Assembly: GCA_947088865.1 (NCBI GenBank)
Contig: CAMUHY010000003.1
Location: 62,001-126,000 of the forward strand
Reading direction: 5' to 3'
Length of the DNA: 64,000 nt
Source of the DNA: an uncultured Eubacterium sp.
GTDB taxonomy: Bacteria > Bacillota > Clostridia > Lachnospirales > Lachnospiraceae
Shown: positions 29,124 to 38,970 of the stretch, one piece after another
How the letters are laid out: every line of letters starts with the position of its first letter
How positions within the stretch are numbered: position 1 is the stretch's first letter
Program-made: the position numbers and the translations under genes
The notes under the pieces: generated by a model
Database searches by the model: none
Seen by the model: the letters and a program-made list of their open reading frames with translations, nothing else
What the model was told of the DNA's origin: nothing

Positions 29124-29999
29124 TTAATCTTCTGTCTTGCTCTTTACAAACTGCATTCCCAACACCAATGCTAAACCTGCAACACATGCAATTATATGAA
29201 ATGTATCAAAACTCATTGCTGGCATAACATTTTTTAAAGTCGTCGGTCCCATCACAATAGCATAAAATGAACCTAACATCATGCCCAAAATCATATATAC
29301 AGTCTGTGTACGAAACTTGTCAAGACACACTTTAATCACTTTAACAACGGTTAACGCGCCAAATATAATGCCCAGTCCAAATACAAACAACGCTGGAAAA
29401 TACGCCAAATTAAAATGTAATATTTCTTTGATAGCAGCCATAATTGGCATATAGACACCAAACACTAAAAGCAATGTAGAACCTGATATTCCTGGAAGAA
29501 ACATCGCCGAGATAGCAAACATGCCAATAAAAAATAATTTTACGCCCAAACCAACAGAAAACGCAGCTAAATCCGAAGTCGCTTCAATCCTTCCATTAAG
29601 CCATGTCAGCCCAACGACAAACGCAATTCCTAATACGGCAAATAAAATCCCTTTTCCAACATCTTTGTAGCTTTCCTTTTCTTCTTTTACAATCAATGGA
29701 ATCGCACCAGCAATAAATCCAATAAACAAGGAACTAACTACATAGATATGGCTTTCAAACAAAGATGATAATACAAGCGCTGCCAACGCCATACCAACAA
29801 TCCATCCTAATCCCAGCTTAATAAGAAAATAGAGCGCATTTTTTCTGTCCTCCCCTTTCTTAAAAGCAATATCGTGAATTGAACCGATAAATTTATCATA
29901 AAATCCCATAATAAATGCTATCGTTCCGCCGGAAACGCCTGGTACACTATCGGCTAGTGCCATACAAAACCCTTGTATCATCGTGATGATTAATTTCAT
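29124..29999 (-). CDS. DUF368 protein, undecaprenyl-phosphate translocase (PopT type)
   Basis: The 291-residue membrane protein has about eight hydrophobic helices. It carries the DUF368 signature CMALADSVPGVSGGTIAFIMGFYDKFI at the N-terminus and a related repeat AISAMFLPGISGSTLLLVFGVY near residue 190. DUF368 members have been shown to recycle the carrier lipid undecaprenyl phosphate back across the membrane. Position directly upstream of a Wzx/Wzy glycan operon that consumes this carrier supports that role. Confidence 0.85.
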   Translation of the reverse strand: MKLIITMIQGFCMALADSVPGVSGGTIAFIMGFYDKFIGSIHDIAFKKGEDRKNALYFLIKLGLGWIVGMALAALVLSSLFESHIYVVSSLFIGFIAGAIPLIVKEEKESYKDVGKGILFAVLGIAFVVGLTWLNGRIEATSDLAAFSVGLGVKLFFIGMFAISAMFLPGISGSTLLLVFGVYMPIMAAIKEILHFNLAYFPALFVFGLGIIFGALTVVKVIKVCLDKFRTQTVYMILGMMLGSFYAIVMGPTTLKNVMPAMSFDTFHIIACVAGLALVLGMQFVKSKTED

Positions 30000-30111
30000 A
30001 AAAATAACTATTCCTTTCCATCATGTTCAAATTTAAGTTTATACATAAATATAAATTGACAAACCCAATCTTATTTAACCTGTAAACAAATTTATTTGTA
30101 AAATAATTTTC

Positions 30112-30140
30112 TTGACAAACTTTTTATTTTATTTTAATAT
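30112..30140 (+). promoter_or_regulatory. Strong plus-strand sigma-A promoter
   Basis: TTGACA (30112-30117), a 17-base spacer and TATAAT-like TAATAT (30135-30140) form a near-consensus promoter pointing right, against the direction of every neighbouring gene. A transcript would start at about 30147. Confidence 0.7.
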
Positions 30141-30146
30141 ATGTAT

Positions 30147-30204
30147 AGAAGCGAGTTTTTAACCGTACAGCTATTGCTCAAGCGGGGTACTCGTTTCTTT
30201 TTTT
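30147..30204 (+). ncRNA. Candidate small RNA, about 58 nt, antisense to the 3' end of the 30171-30695 gene
   Basis: Directly after the promoter lie the arms GAAGCGAGT (30148-30156) and ACTCGTTTC (30189-30197), followed by seven Ts, which together look like an intrinsic terminator closing the transcript. The loop holds a smaller AGC/GCT hairpin. The last third lies opposite the C-terminal codons of the neighbouring minus-strand gene. No known RNA family was recognised. Confidence 0.45.
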
Positions 30205-30695
30205 ATATTTATAATATCATATAAATAAAGTTTATTATTCGCTGCATATCGTATAATTAATTCACTATTAAAAATATTATATCGAACAATATTTTCTTGT
30301 TCATTAAATACTGGCAATGCAAATTTAGAATTATAACGATACCAACCATTCTTTGCATTTTTCTTATGTTTGTCAGCTAAATTTTCCTTAAAACGCTTAT
30401 TTACAGCAATTTCAATTAATTCAGGAATGCCTTGTGCTGCATTGGCTTTAGCTTTTGCAATCGTACCTTTTAATTTTGCTGTGTATTGTGAACCCGCATA
30501 TTCATCTATAAAATTTGTATCTATATAAATTTTATCTTTTGTTTCTATAATTTCAATTATTTCCCCAACGTACTGTTTTAAATAATTTTCTACGCCAGTC
30601 CAATCAATATTTCGTCGTCCTTTAAAAATCAGTTCCTTAATAAGAACAATTTTTTCACCATTAAAATTTTTTATAATGCTTATGTTTCTTTTCAA
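30171..30695 (-). CDS. Phage/ICE-type hypothetical protein, possible BECR-fold nuclease
   Basis: The 174-residue protein uses a TTG start at 30695 behind AAAGGGG. The second half (IPELIEIAVNKRF, NGWYRYNSKFALPVF, VRYNIFNSELIIRYAANNKLYLYDII) ends in NIKKETSTPLEQ. This strand-rich pattern ending in KKETS-PL recurs in phage- and element-borne proteins of Clostridia and resembles Barnase/EndoU/ColicinE5/RelE-type domains, but the assignment is tentative and no catalytic residue can be named. It stands alone between polC and the DUF368 gene, with a promoter-driven small RNA candidate opposite its end. Confidence 0.5.
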   Translation of the reverse strand: MKRNISIIKNFNGEKIVLIKELIFKGRRNIDWTGVENYLKQYVGEIIEIIETKDKIYIDTNFIDEYAGSQYTAKLKGTIAKAKANAAQGIPELIEIAVNKRFKENLADKHKKNAKNGWYRYNSKFALPVFNEQENIVRYNIFNSELIIRYAANNKLYLYDIINIKKETSTPLEQ

Positions 30696-30763
30696 AAAAT
30701 TTTATCCCCTTTAGCAAAATTATCTACTTTATATATTAAATTATTAACACATAAATAATCCTT

Positions 30764-33700
30764 TCAAAAATCAAACAACGACAACTGATTGCTCTCTGCC
30801 ATCTTACCCAGTATACCCAAATCGCTGAGTTTGTCAATAACCGTCTGACCGACTTTGGCACGCTGGCGCAAATCATCTTTCGATAAAAACTCTCCGTCCC
30901 TTGCCGCAATCTCAATACCTTCTCCTGCAACTTCACCTACTTTGTCAATCACTTTAAAAGAGGGCATTATCTTTCCATCTATAATTTGAAAATTTCTTGC
31001 TTTTGCCTTGTAAATATCAATAGGCATAAATTCAAAGCCCCTTGCATACATTTCTTGGACAATTCGCATATCTTTCAGTTCGCCTTCCTCAGCAGCTGTA
31101 ATTGTTCCATCATCCGCTTTTTTCTTATATAAATCAATAAAATAATCCAGTCTGTCCCTGCCCATCGTCATCTTTTCATAATCAAAATTATTCGCTCGTA
31201 TGCTGTAATATGCACAATAATAAGCTAACGGATAAAAAACTTTACAGTATGCAACGCGCCATGCCATCATAACATAAGCTGCCGCATGTGCTTTTGGAAA
31301 CATATATTTAATTTTCTTACAAGACCAAATATACCAGTCTGGCACATCATGCTTTCGCATAATCTCTTCTTGTTCGGGACTTAAGCCTTTTCCTTTACGC
31401 ACTTTCTCCATAATGGTAAATGCGGTCTCACTCTCAATGCCTTTTTGTATCAGATATATCATAATATCATCTCTCGTACATATTGCTGTCGAAATTGTCG
31501 CTTTTCCTTCTTTTAACAAAGTCTGTGCATTGCCAAGCCACACATCGGTGCCATGTGAAAGTCCCGCAATTCTTACTAAATCCGAAAAATATTTTGGCTT
31601 TGTATCCATCAACATCTGCATGGCAAAATCCGTGCCAAATTCAGGGATTCCCAATGCGCCAAGCGGACAGCCGCCAATATCTTCCGGCTTAATTTTTAGA
31701 GCTTTGGTCGATTGAAATAAAGACATAACCTCTTTGGAATCAAGTGGAATATCAAGCGGGTCAACCCCTGTCAAATCTTGGAGCATACGAATCATTGTCG
31801 GGTCTAAATGTCCTAATATATCCAATTTTAAAAGGTTGTGGTCAATGCTGTGATAATCAAAATGTGTTGTTACAATAGGCGTTGTCATATCGTTCGCTGG
31901 ATGCTGCACAGGCGTAAAGGAATTGATTTCATCTCCAATTGGAAGTACAACAATTCCGCCGGGGTGCTGACCGGTTGTTCTTCTTATATCAATGCATCCT
32001 TCTGAGATACGTTCTATCTCACATTTCCTCTTGACAATTGCCTTTCCTTCCCGCTCTGATTTTTCTTCAAAATATTTTTTTACATATCCATACGCCGTCT
32101 TATCTGCTACTGTACCGATAGTTCCTGCCTTAAAGGTTTGTCCCTTACCAAATATAACCTCTGTAAAGGTATGTGCTTTACTTTGATATTCATTAGAAAA
32201 ATTCAAGTCAATATCGGGTTCTTTATTTCCCTTAAATCCTAAAAACGTTTCAAATGGTATATCAAAACCTAATTTATTGAGCTTATGTCCGCATTTCGGG
32301 CAATTTTTATCGGGCATATCACACCCTGCACCACCAGAAAATTTCTTAACTTCTTCCGAATCAAATTCATTGTAAAAACAATTTGGACATAAATAGTGTG
32401 GACTTAACGGATTGACTTCTGTAATACCTGCCATTGTCGCAGCAAACGATGAACCGACAGACCCTCTTGAACCTACCAGATAGCCGTCATCATTGGATTT
32501 CCACACCAATTTTTGTGCAATAATATACATCACTGAATACCCATTGCTGATAATAGAATTTAATTCTCTGTCAAGTCGTTCTCTCACAATATCCGGCAAT
32601 GGATTTCCATATAGTTCATGTGCTCTGTCATTGCATATTTTGCGCAGCATCTGGTCTGAATTTTCAATGACAGGAGGACGTTTATCCGGACGAACAGGAA
32701 TAATATTCTCACACATATCAAGAATTTTATTGGTGTTTGTCACAACAATCTCATATGCTTTATCGCTTCCAAGATAATCAAATTCATGGAGCATCTCTTC
32801 TGTTGTGTGAAGATACAACGGAGCTTGATTATCGGCATCAGCAAAGCCTTTGCCTGCCATAATAATCCTACGGTAAATTTCATCTTCTGGATTTAAAAAA
32901 TGGACATCACATGTCGCCACTACTGGCTTTTTTAACTTGTCGCCAAGCTCAATAATCCGTCGGTTTAGATTTTTTAAATCTTCCTCATCTTTTACATAAC
33001 AGTCCTCTTTTTCTATCATAAATCGATTATTTCCAAGCGGCTGTATTTCAAGATAGTCATAAAACCCAGCAATTCTTACAATCTCTGCTTCGGAACGACC
33101 ATTTAACAATGCTTGAAACAACTCGCCAGCCTCACAGGCGCTCCCCACAATAAGACCTTCTCGATATTGGTTCACAAGACTTTTTGGTATTTTGGGAAAA
33201 CGGCTGAAATACTGCAAATGTGAGGCGGAAATCAACTTATACAAATTAATTCGTCCCATTTCGCTGGATGCCAGTATAATGCAATGATATTGATGTAGCT
33301 TTTTTATTGCATTTTCATCTAATTTTCCCTTATCATTTAATTGCTCTAAATTGTCAATATCTCTGTCTTTTAACATTTCAACCATCTTTAAATAGATATG
33401 CGCTGTCGCTTCGGCATCATCGACTGCCCTATGATGATTTTCTAAAGATACTTTAAAATGTTTGCAGAGTGTATCTAACTTATAATTATGTAAATTGGGC
33501 ATAATAAACTGCCCTAACATTACCGTATCTAATATTGTAGGGTTCCACTCTATTCCAAGTTTTGCCGCCTTATTCATAATAAAGCTGGTATCAAACCGCG
33601 CGTTATGTGCCACAACAACTGCATTTTCACAAAATGCCAAAAATTCAGGAAGTACAACTTCAATAGAAGGTTCATTTAAAACCATCGCATCATTAATCTT

Positions 33701-35290
33701 TGTAAGCTCTTCAATTCTAAATGGAATTGGTATCTTTGGATTAATAAATCGGCTAAATCGGTCTACAATTTGACCTTCAGATATTTTTACAGCGCCTATC
33801 TCAATAATACAGTCAAATTCTGCTGAAAATCCTGTTGTCTCAATATCAAAAACTACATAAGTATCATCAAGCGACTGCCCCTGTGAATTGGTTACAATGG
33901 TCATTGTATCATCTACTAAATAGGCCTCTACTCCATAGATAATTTTAAAATCAAGTTCCTTTTCTTTTTTCTTATAATCACCTTTTATTTTATCAATTGT
34001 GTGGTAAGCTTCTGTAAATGCCTGAACAACGCCATGGTCTGTAATGGCAATGCCCTTATGTCCCCATTTAATAGCTTGCTTTATAATATCCGATACCGAA
34101 GATACACCATCCATATCGCTCATCTTGGTATGACAGTGCAGCTCTACCCGCTTATTTAATGCAAGGTCATTTCTTTCCGTTCTTGTATCGGAATGTTTGC
34201 GGATTCCCCACACATTTGTAATCGATATTTCTTGGTCGTATTTATCTAGCGTTGCCGCCCCTCTGATTTTTAAAAAGGCTCCCTTTTTTATATATTCTTT
34301 TACTTCAGGAAGCTGCTCATCTCTTAAAAACATTTTTACGGTGATGGTATCTGTAAAATCGGTCACATCAAATATCAATATGGTTCGCTCATTTCGGATA
34401 GGTCGCTCATCAATCTTACGAACCATCCCAGCAACAATAACTTCACCAATTGCGGAATCAATCTGTTCAATAGGCGTTATATCACCATCAAAATCTTTCC
34501 CAAACAAAACATCTTCGTTGGCTGGCTTTCTTCTATAAAATTCATTGGTATCATTCTTATATGTATTTCCTGAATAAAAAGAAGACTTTTTAACAGGCGC
34601 TTTACTAATAACACTTGTATTACTATTACTTTTTCGTTTCGTCTCTGTATTTTTGCCTTCTGCATTTTTACTTTCTGTTACTTCGTTTTCTTTGGCTATA
34701 TTCATATTTTTTTCAATCTGTGCAACCCTTAAAGACAGCTTATACTTATTTTCTTTTTCGTAATGACTCTCTTCTTTTTTCGCATATTGATAAATAACAT
34801 CAATCTCCATATGAAATCGGTTTAAAAAAACTTTGGTAAAATAATCTTTTAAATCATTGGCATAGGTTCTTGACATAAAACCATCCTCCAGCGTGATAAC
34901 AAGGCAATCTTCGCCTTGAAATTCAACGGTGGAGGTTTTTAAAACATTATATTGTAACATCCAATATTTTTCCAATTCAAATAGTATACTATTGTAATAT
35001 AATTCCATTATCTTTTTGGGGGTATATTGTTTTGAAAGATGATATCGGTCAATGATGCGCACATCCATATTTTTCATCCGAAATACTTGCCTTTTGAGCG
35101 CATCCTCGACTTGATATAAGACAGGCTTTTCAATAAGCCTGTCACTCTCTATATATATTTTTGCCATAGAATTTGTAGATGTTTTTGAAACCCGAACGAC
35201 TTGTGTATCTTCCATATATACATACAATTCTTCAGGTACTTTTAAAGACCAAAATACTTCAAAAAATTTATTTTCCATGCCAATCTCCAT
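30764..35290 (-). CDS. polC: DNA polymerase III alpha subunit, PolC type
   Basis: The 1508-residue replicative polymerase has the PolC order. First comes an N-terminal region and OB fold (GEVIVAGMVRKIDERPIR), then a PHP domain starting NKRVELHCHTKMSDMDGVSSVSD. An inserted DnaQ-like proofreading exonuclease begins YVVFDIETTGFSAEFDCIIEIG and ends HHRAVDDAEATA. The polymerase core follows with GSRGSVGSSFAATM, a zinc-type CPNC...CPKC pair and NKEPDIDLNFSNEYQ carrying the catalytic Asp residues. It is the last gene of the ispG-polC cluster. The ATG has AAAGG seven bases upstream. Confidence 0.97.
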   Translation of the reverse strand: MEIGMENKFFEVFWSLKVPEELYVYMEDTQVVRVSKTSTNSMAKIYIESDRLIEKPVLYQVEDALKRQVFRMKNMDVRIIDRYHLSKQYTPKKIMELYYNSILFELEKYWMLQYNVLKTSTVEFQGEDCLVITLEDGFMSRTYANDLKDYFTKVFLNRFHMEIDVIYQYAKKEESHYEKENKYKLSLRVAQIEKNMNIAKENEVTESKNAEGKNTETKRKSNSNTSVISKAPVKKSSFYSGNTYKNDTNEFYRRKPANEDVLFGKDFDGDITPIEQIDSAIGEVIVAGMVRKIDERPIRNERTILIFDVTDFTDTITVKMFLRDEQLPEVKEYIKKGAFLKIRGAATLDKYDQEISITNVWGIRKHSDTRTERNDLALNKRVELHCHTKMSDMDGVSSVSDIIKQAIKWGHKGIAITDHGVVQAFTEAYHTIDKIKGDYKKKEKELDFKIIYGVEAYLVDDTMTIVTNSQGQSLDDTYVVFDIETTGFSAEFDCIIEIGAVKISEGQIVDRFSRFINPKIPIPFRIEELTKINDAMVLNEPSIEVVLPEFLAFCENAVVVAHNARFDTSFIMNKAAKLGIEWNPTILDTVMLGQFIMPNLHNYKLDTLCKHFKVSLENHHRAVDDAEATAHIYLKMVEMLKDRDIDNLEQLNDKGKLDENAIKKLHQYHCIILASSEMGRINLYKLISASHLQYFSRFPKIPKSLVNQYREGLIVGSACEAGELFQALLNGRSEAEIVRIAGFYDYLEIQPLGNNRFMIEKEDCYVKDEEDLKNLNRRIIELGDKLKKPVVATCDVHFLNPEDEIYRRIIMAGKGFADADNQAPLYLHTTEEMLHEFDYLGSDKAYEIVVTNTNKILDMCENIIPVRPDKRPPVIENSDQMLRKICNDRAHELYGNPLPDIVRERLDRELNSIISNGYSVMYIIAQKLVWKSNDDGYLVGSRGSVGSSFAATMAGITEVNPLSPHYLCPNCFYNEFDSEEVKKFSGGAGCDMPDKNCPKCGHKLNKLGFDIPFETFLGFKGNKEPDIDLNFSNEYQSKAHTFTEVIFGKGQTFKAGTIGTVADKTAYGYVKKYFEEKSEREGKAIVKRKCEIERISEGCIDIRRTTGQHPGGIVVLPIGDEINSFTPVQHPANDMTTPIVTTHFDYHSIDHNLLKLDILGHLDPTMIRMLQDLTGVDPLDIPLDSKEVMSLFQSTKALKIKPEDIGGCPLGALGIPEFGTDFAMQMLMDTKPKYFSDLVRIAGLSHGTDVWLGNAQTLLKEGKATISTAICTRDDIMIYLIQKGIESETAFTIMEKVRKGKGLSPEQEEIMRKHDVPDWYIWSCKKIKYMFPKAHAAAYVMMAWRVAYCKVFYPLAYYCAYYSIRANNFDYEKMTMGRDRLDYFIDLYKKKADDGTITAAEEGELKDMRIVQEMYARGFEFMPIDIYKAKARNFQIIDGKIMPSFKVIDKVGEVAGEGIEIAARDGEFLSKDDLRQRAKVGQTVIDKLSDLGILGKMAESNQLSLFDF

Positions 35291-35339
35291 GCCGTAGCCT
35301 TTAAAATCCTATTACCTTGAAAACCAACTATTTTGCTGC

Positions 35340-36386
35340 TTATTCATTCCAATGCTCTAACTCATATTTTAACACATCAAGCAATTGACTTTCTTCAACT
35401 TTTTTAATCACTTCACCTTTTTTTATCAAAACACCGCAGCCATCTCCTCCAGCAATACCTAAATCTGCCTCTTTTGCCTCGCCAGGTCCATTGACTACGC
35501 AGCCCATAACGGCTACTTTTAAATCCAAATCATAATTTGCTGTCATCTCTTCAACTTTTGTTGCAAGACCAATTAAGTCAATCTGTGTTCTTCCACAAGT
35601 AGGGCAAGAAACCACCTCAATTCCGCCTTTTCTAAGTCCTAACGTCTTTAATATAATCTTGGCAGCTTCCACTTCTTTTACAGGGTCATCCGTCAACGAT
35701 ACTCGTATTGTATCGCCAATTCCTTGATTTAAAATAATACCAAGCCCTATGGCTGATTTAATGCTTCCTGAAAAAATCGTTCCCGATTCCGTAATCCCTA
35801 CATGCAATGGATAATTTGTCCTTTGAGCTATCATTTCATGTGCTTTTACGCACATCATAACATCGGAAGACTTTATACTGATAACCATATTATCATATCC
35901 AAAGGATTCTATGATTTTTACTTTATCAAGTGCGCTTTCTACCAATCCTTCCGCCGTAACTCCATGATACTTTTCTATCAGCTCTTTTTCAAGAGAACCG
36001 CTGTTGACGCCAACACGTATTGGAATATTTCGTTCCTTTGCAACCGCAATAACTGCCTCAATTTTTTCTTTTCCTCCAATATTGCCTGGATTAATGCGAA
36101 TCTTATCAGCCCCATTTTCCATTGCCGCAATTGCCATTCGATAGTCAAAATGTATATCTGCTACTAATGGTATATGAATTTGTTTCTTTATTTGACGGAC
36201 AGCTTCTGCTGCCTTTTGATTGGGAACCGTACAACGCACAATCTGACAGCCAGCCGCTTCCAATTTTAATATTTGTTCAACCGTAGCCTCAACATCTTCT
36301 GTCTTTGTATTCGTCATGGATTGAATGGCAATCGGATTTTTGCCGCCAATAAGACAATCCCCTATTTGAACTGTTTTTGTATTCAT
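35340..36386 (-). CDS. ispG: 4-hydroxy-3-methylbut-2-en-1-yl diphosphate synthase
   Basis: The 348-residue IspG (GcpE) carries the TIM-barrel start IGGKNPIAIQSMTNTKTEDVEAT and the C-terminal [4Fe-4S] cysteines in VVSCPTCGRTQIDL and AVMGCVVNGPGEAKEADLG. It converts MEcPP to HMBPP, the next-to-last step of the MEP isoprenoid pathway, which supplies UppS encoded upstream. It is 50 bases ahead of polC and follows rseP. Length is normal. Confidence 0.97.
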   Translation of the reverse strand: MNTKTVQIGDCLIGGKNPIAIQSMTNTKTEDVEATVEQILKLEAAGCQIVRCTVPNQKAAEAVRQIKKQIHIPLVADIHFDYRMAIAAMENGADKIRINPGNIGGKEKIEAVIAVAKERNIPIRVGVNSGSLEKELIEKYHGVTAEGLVESALDKVKIIESFGYDNMVISIKSSDVMMCVKAHEMIAQRTNYPLHVGITESGTIFSGSIKSAIGLGIILNQGIGDTIRVSLTDDPVKEVEAAKIILKTLGLRKGGIEVVSCPTCGRTQIDLIGLATKVEEMTANYDLDLKVAVMGCVVNGPGEAKEADLGIAGGDGCGVLIKKGEVIKKVEESQLLDVLKYELEHWNE

Positions 36387-36420
36387 TCATTTTCCCTCTT
36401 TTAAATTTTTTAAAGTTAAT

Positions 36421-36465
36421 TTGCAGCATTGAAGTGGGGGACTTCCTTGATGAGGTTAGAATAAA
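36421..36465 (+). repeat. 45-bp fragment matching the end of the repeat at 47.7 kb
   Basis: The stretch TTGCAGCATTGAAGTGGGGG followed by ACTTCCTTGATGAG is repeated at 47682-47730 with few changes. It sits between ispG and the stop of rseP in a core operon. It looks like the leftover right end of an IS200/IS605-like element. Confidence 0.55.
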
Positions 36466-37802
36466 TTTACAATGTCCTTTACAAACACATAAACTGCCAA
36501 TATCATCAACAATACCATTCCCACTAAATGAACAATTCCTTCATGTTCTTTTTTAATCGGTTTTCCTCTCAACACTTCTATGATAAGAAACAGTAATTTT
36601 CCGCCGTCTAATCCTGGAATTGGAAGCAAGTTCATCACGCCAAGATTGGCGCTGAGCATCACAATAAAATTCGTTACATTTAAAAATACATACCAAGCTC
36701 CGTCCTGCCTGCTTTCCTCCACAACAGTACTAACTGCATCGACAATTCCCACAGGTCCTGACAAATCATTGACGCCAACCTTGCCTGAAAACATCATTCC
36801 TACACTTTTGACAACAACCTCTATCCAATAGCCAACCTCTTTAAACGCATTGCCTATCGTTGCGGCAGGTCCCACTTTAATTCGGTTTCCATAACAAGAC
36901 ATTCCTGTTACATATCCGGAATTTTCTACTAATTTTGGAGTAACTTGCAACGTCTGTGTAGCTCCGTCTCTATTGATAACCACATCAATCGTTCTGGCTT
37001 TTGTCTCTTTTAAGATATCTGTCAATGTCAATTCATTGGTAATCTTTTTGCCATCAAGAGAAACAACAATATCTCCTTTTTTCAGTCCCGCTTCTGCTGC
37101 CGCAGAATCTTCAACAATACTGTCAATCAGCGTATTGTTTGTTACCACAACGCCTAACATATAAGATGAATTGGTTACATATTCGGGTGTAACGGTGGTG
37201 TTAAATTCCTCACCGTTTCTTTTATAGACAATATCCATTGTCTCGCCTTCATGGTAGCTGTTATAAAAAAAGTATTCTCTTGCAAAGGACATTTTATCCT
37301 TATTAATACTTACAATTTCATCGCCTACCTGTAACCCGGCAGCAGATGCTGGTGAATTTTCTTGCACAACATCAATTCTGCAAGGGTCAACACCAACAGA
37401 ACCAATCACTACAATTGCTCCTACAAAGGCAAGTATAAAGTTAAAAAATGGACCTGCCAGTTCAATTGCAATTCTTGCCCATACTGGTTTATTATTATAT
37501 GTTCTGCTCTCATCATATTGTTTTAACAGATTTTTATATTTACTGTCTTTTTCTTCTTCGTCCTCCTCATCTTCCTTTGCCGCCTCAATAAGCTCGTTTC
37601 CAAGCATAAGACAATACCCGCCAAATGGAATCAGTTTCAGGCAGTATTCGGTATCATTTTTCTTAAAATGCAGCAATTTGGGTCCAAACCCAATCGCAAA
37701 CTCTAAAACAACAACACCATTTGCTTTTGCTAAAATAAAATGCCCAAATTCATGTACCAGTATAAGCAATCCTAAAATCACTATTGCTAATAAAATATTC
37801 AT
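36456..37802 (-). CDS. rseP: Site-2 protease RseP (M50 zinc metalloprotease)
   Basis: The protein of about 448 residues starts MNILLAIVILGLLILVHEFGHFILAKANG with the zinc site HEFGH in the first helix. Two PDZ domains follow (EYVTNSSYMLGVVVTNNT and IGFGSVGVDP regions, each with the GLQVGDEIVSIN or GLKKGDIVVSLDG core), and then NLLPIPGLDGGKLLF with the third zinc ligand. It cuts anti-sigma factors and signal peptide remnants within the membrane. The start is set by family comparison; an upstream in-frame codon at 37847 would overlap dxr. No strong ribosome site is visible. Confidence 0.93.
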   Translation of the reverse strand: MNILLAIVILGLLILVHEFGHFILAKANGVVVLEFAIGFGPKLLHFKKNDTEYCLKLIPFGGYCLMLGNELIEAAKEDEEDEEEKDSKYKNLLKQYDESRTYNNKPVWARIAIELAGPFFNFILAFVGAIVVIGSVGVDPCRIDVVQENSPASAAGLQVGDEIVSINKDKMSFAREYFFYNSYHEGETMDIVYKRNGEEFNTTVTPEYVTNSSYMLGVVVTNNTLIDSIVEDSAAAEAGLKKGDIVVSLDGKKITNELTLTDILKETKARTIDVVINRDGATQTLQVTPKLVENSGYVTGMSCYGNRIKVGPAATIGNAFKEVGYWIEVVVKSVGMMFSGKVGVNDLSGPVGIVDAVSTVVEESRQDGAWYVFLNVTNFIVMLSANLGVMNLLPIPGLDGGKLLFLIIEVLRGKPIKKEHEGIVHLVGMVLLMILAVYVFVKDIVNLF

Positions 37803-37824
37803 ATAAACTAATAACCATGCCTTT

Positions 37825-38970
37825 CTAAAAATTACTAAGTAATTCATAAACCGATTGTTCTGTTTCTAGTATCTGTTCTATGCTAGGATTATCAATAAAA
37901 GGAATCGTACTCATGGCATATTCTATCATATCGTAAATTTGTAAAAAAGTGATTTTCTCATCTAAAAAATAACGAACAGCATACTCATTAGCAGCATTAA
38001 ATATGGTTGGAACATTTCCACCTGCTCTAGCTGCCTTATAGGCATATGCCAACCCTTTAAATGTCTCCATATTCGGCTTTTCAAATGTAATCTGCCCTAA
38101 CTCATAAAAATCAAGAGGCTTGATATCAAGCGTTCGGCGATTTGGATAATACAGTGCATATTGAATAGGAAGACGCATATCCGGATTTCCCATCTGTGCT
38201 ATAACGCTCCCATCAACAAATTGTACCATTGAATGGATAACACTCTGCGGCTGCACAATAACTTGTATCTTATCAAAAGGCACATCAAACAGCCATTGTG
38301 CCTCGATAACTTCCAAACCTTTATTAACCATTGTAGAAGAATCAACGGTAATTTTCTTTCCCATCGTCCAGTTAGGATGCTTTAACGCATCCTTCAATTG
38401 AACATGTTTTAAAAACTCGATATCTTTTCCTCTGAATGGTCCTCCTGAAGCAGTGAGCAGTATTTTGTCAAGCTCTTTTTTATTTTCCCCATGAAGACAC
38501 TGAAATATTGCAGAATGTTCACTGTCAACTGGATAAATACACACATGATTTTCTTTTGCCAGCTTCATAATAATATGACCTGCTGTGACAAGCGTCTCTT
38601 TGTTTGCCAAAGCGATATCTTTATGTGCTTTTATCGCCTCGATTGTTGGAACAATCCCCATCATTCCGACAACTGCAGTGACAACCATATCTGCTAAATC
38701 CAATGTAGCCGCCTCTATTAGCCCCTTTGAGCCATATACAATTTTGACATTCATATCCGAAACAAGAAGCTTTAATTCATCTGCACCTTCTTTTGTTGCC
38801 ACACATGCTAACTGTGGCTTAAACTCTCGTATCTGCTTTGCTAATTCATCAATTCTTGTTCCTGCTGCCAATGCGGCAACCTGAATATCTTTATTATCTC
38901 TTACAACTTGAAGTGTCTGTGTCCCAATAGAACCCGTAGAACCTAATACGGATATATTTTTCATAATCAT
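37825..38970 (-). CDS. dxr: 1-deoxy-D-xylulose 5-phosphate reductoisomerase
   Basis: The 381-residue enzyme has the NADPH-binding start KNISVLGSTGSIGTQTLQVV, the motif ALANKETLVTAGHIIM, the flexible loop and active site VDSEHSAIFQCL and LTASGGPFRG, and KHPNWTMGKKITVDSSTMVNKGLEVIEA. It makes MEP from DXP, the first committed step of the MEP pathway. No clear ribosome site is seen, so the start may be this ATG or the one two codons later. It lies between cdsA and rseP in the conserved order. Confidence 0.97.
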   Translation of the reverse strand: MIMKNISVLGSTGSIGTQTLQVVRDNKDIQVAALAAGTRIDELAKQIREFKPQLACVATKEGADELKLLVSDMNVKIVYGSKGLIEAATLDLADMVVTAVVGMMGIVPTIEAIKAHKDIALANKETLVTAGHIIMKLAKENHVCIYPVDSEHSAIFQCLHGENKKELDKILLTASGGPFRGKDIEFLKHVQLKDALKHPNWTMGKKITVDSSTMVNKGLEVIEAQWLFDVPFDKIQVIVQPQSVIHSMVQFVDGSVIAQMGNPDMRLPIQYALYYPNRRTLDIKPLDFYELGQITFEKPNMETFKGLAYAYKAARAGGNVPTIFNAANEYAVRYFLDEKITFLQIYDMIEYAMSTIPFIDNPSIEQILETEQSVYELLSNF

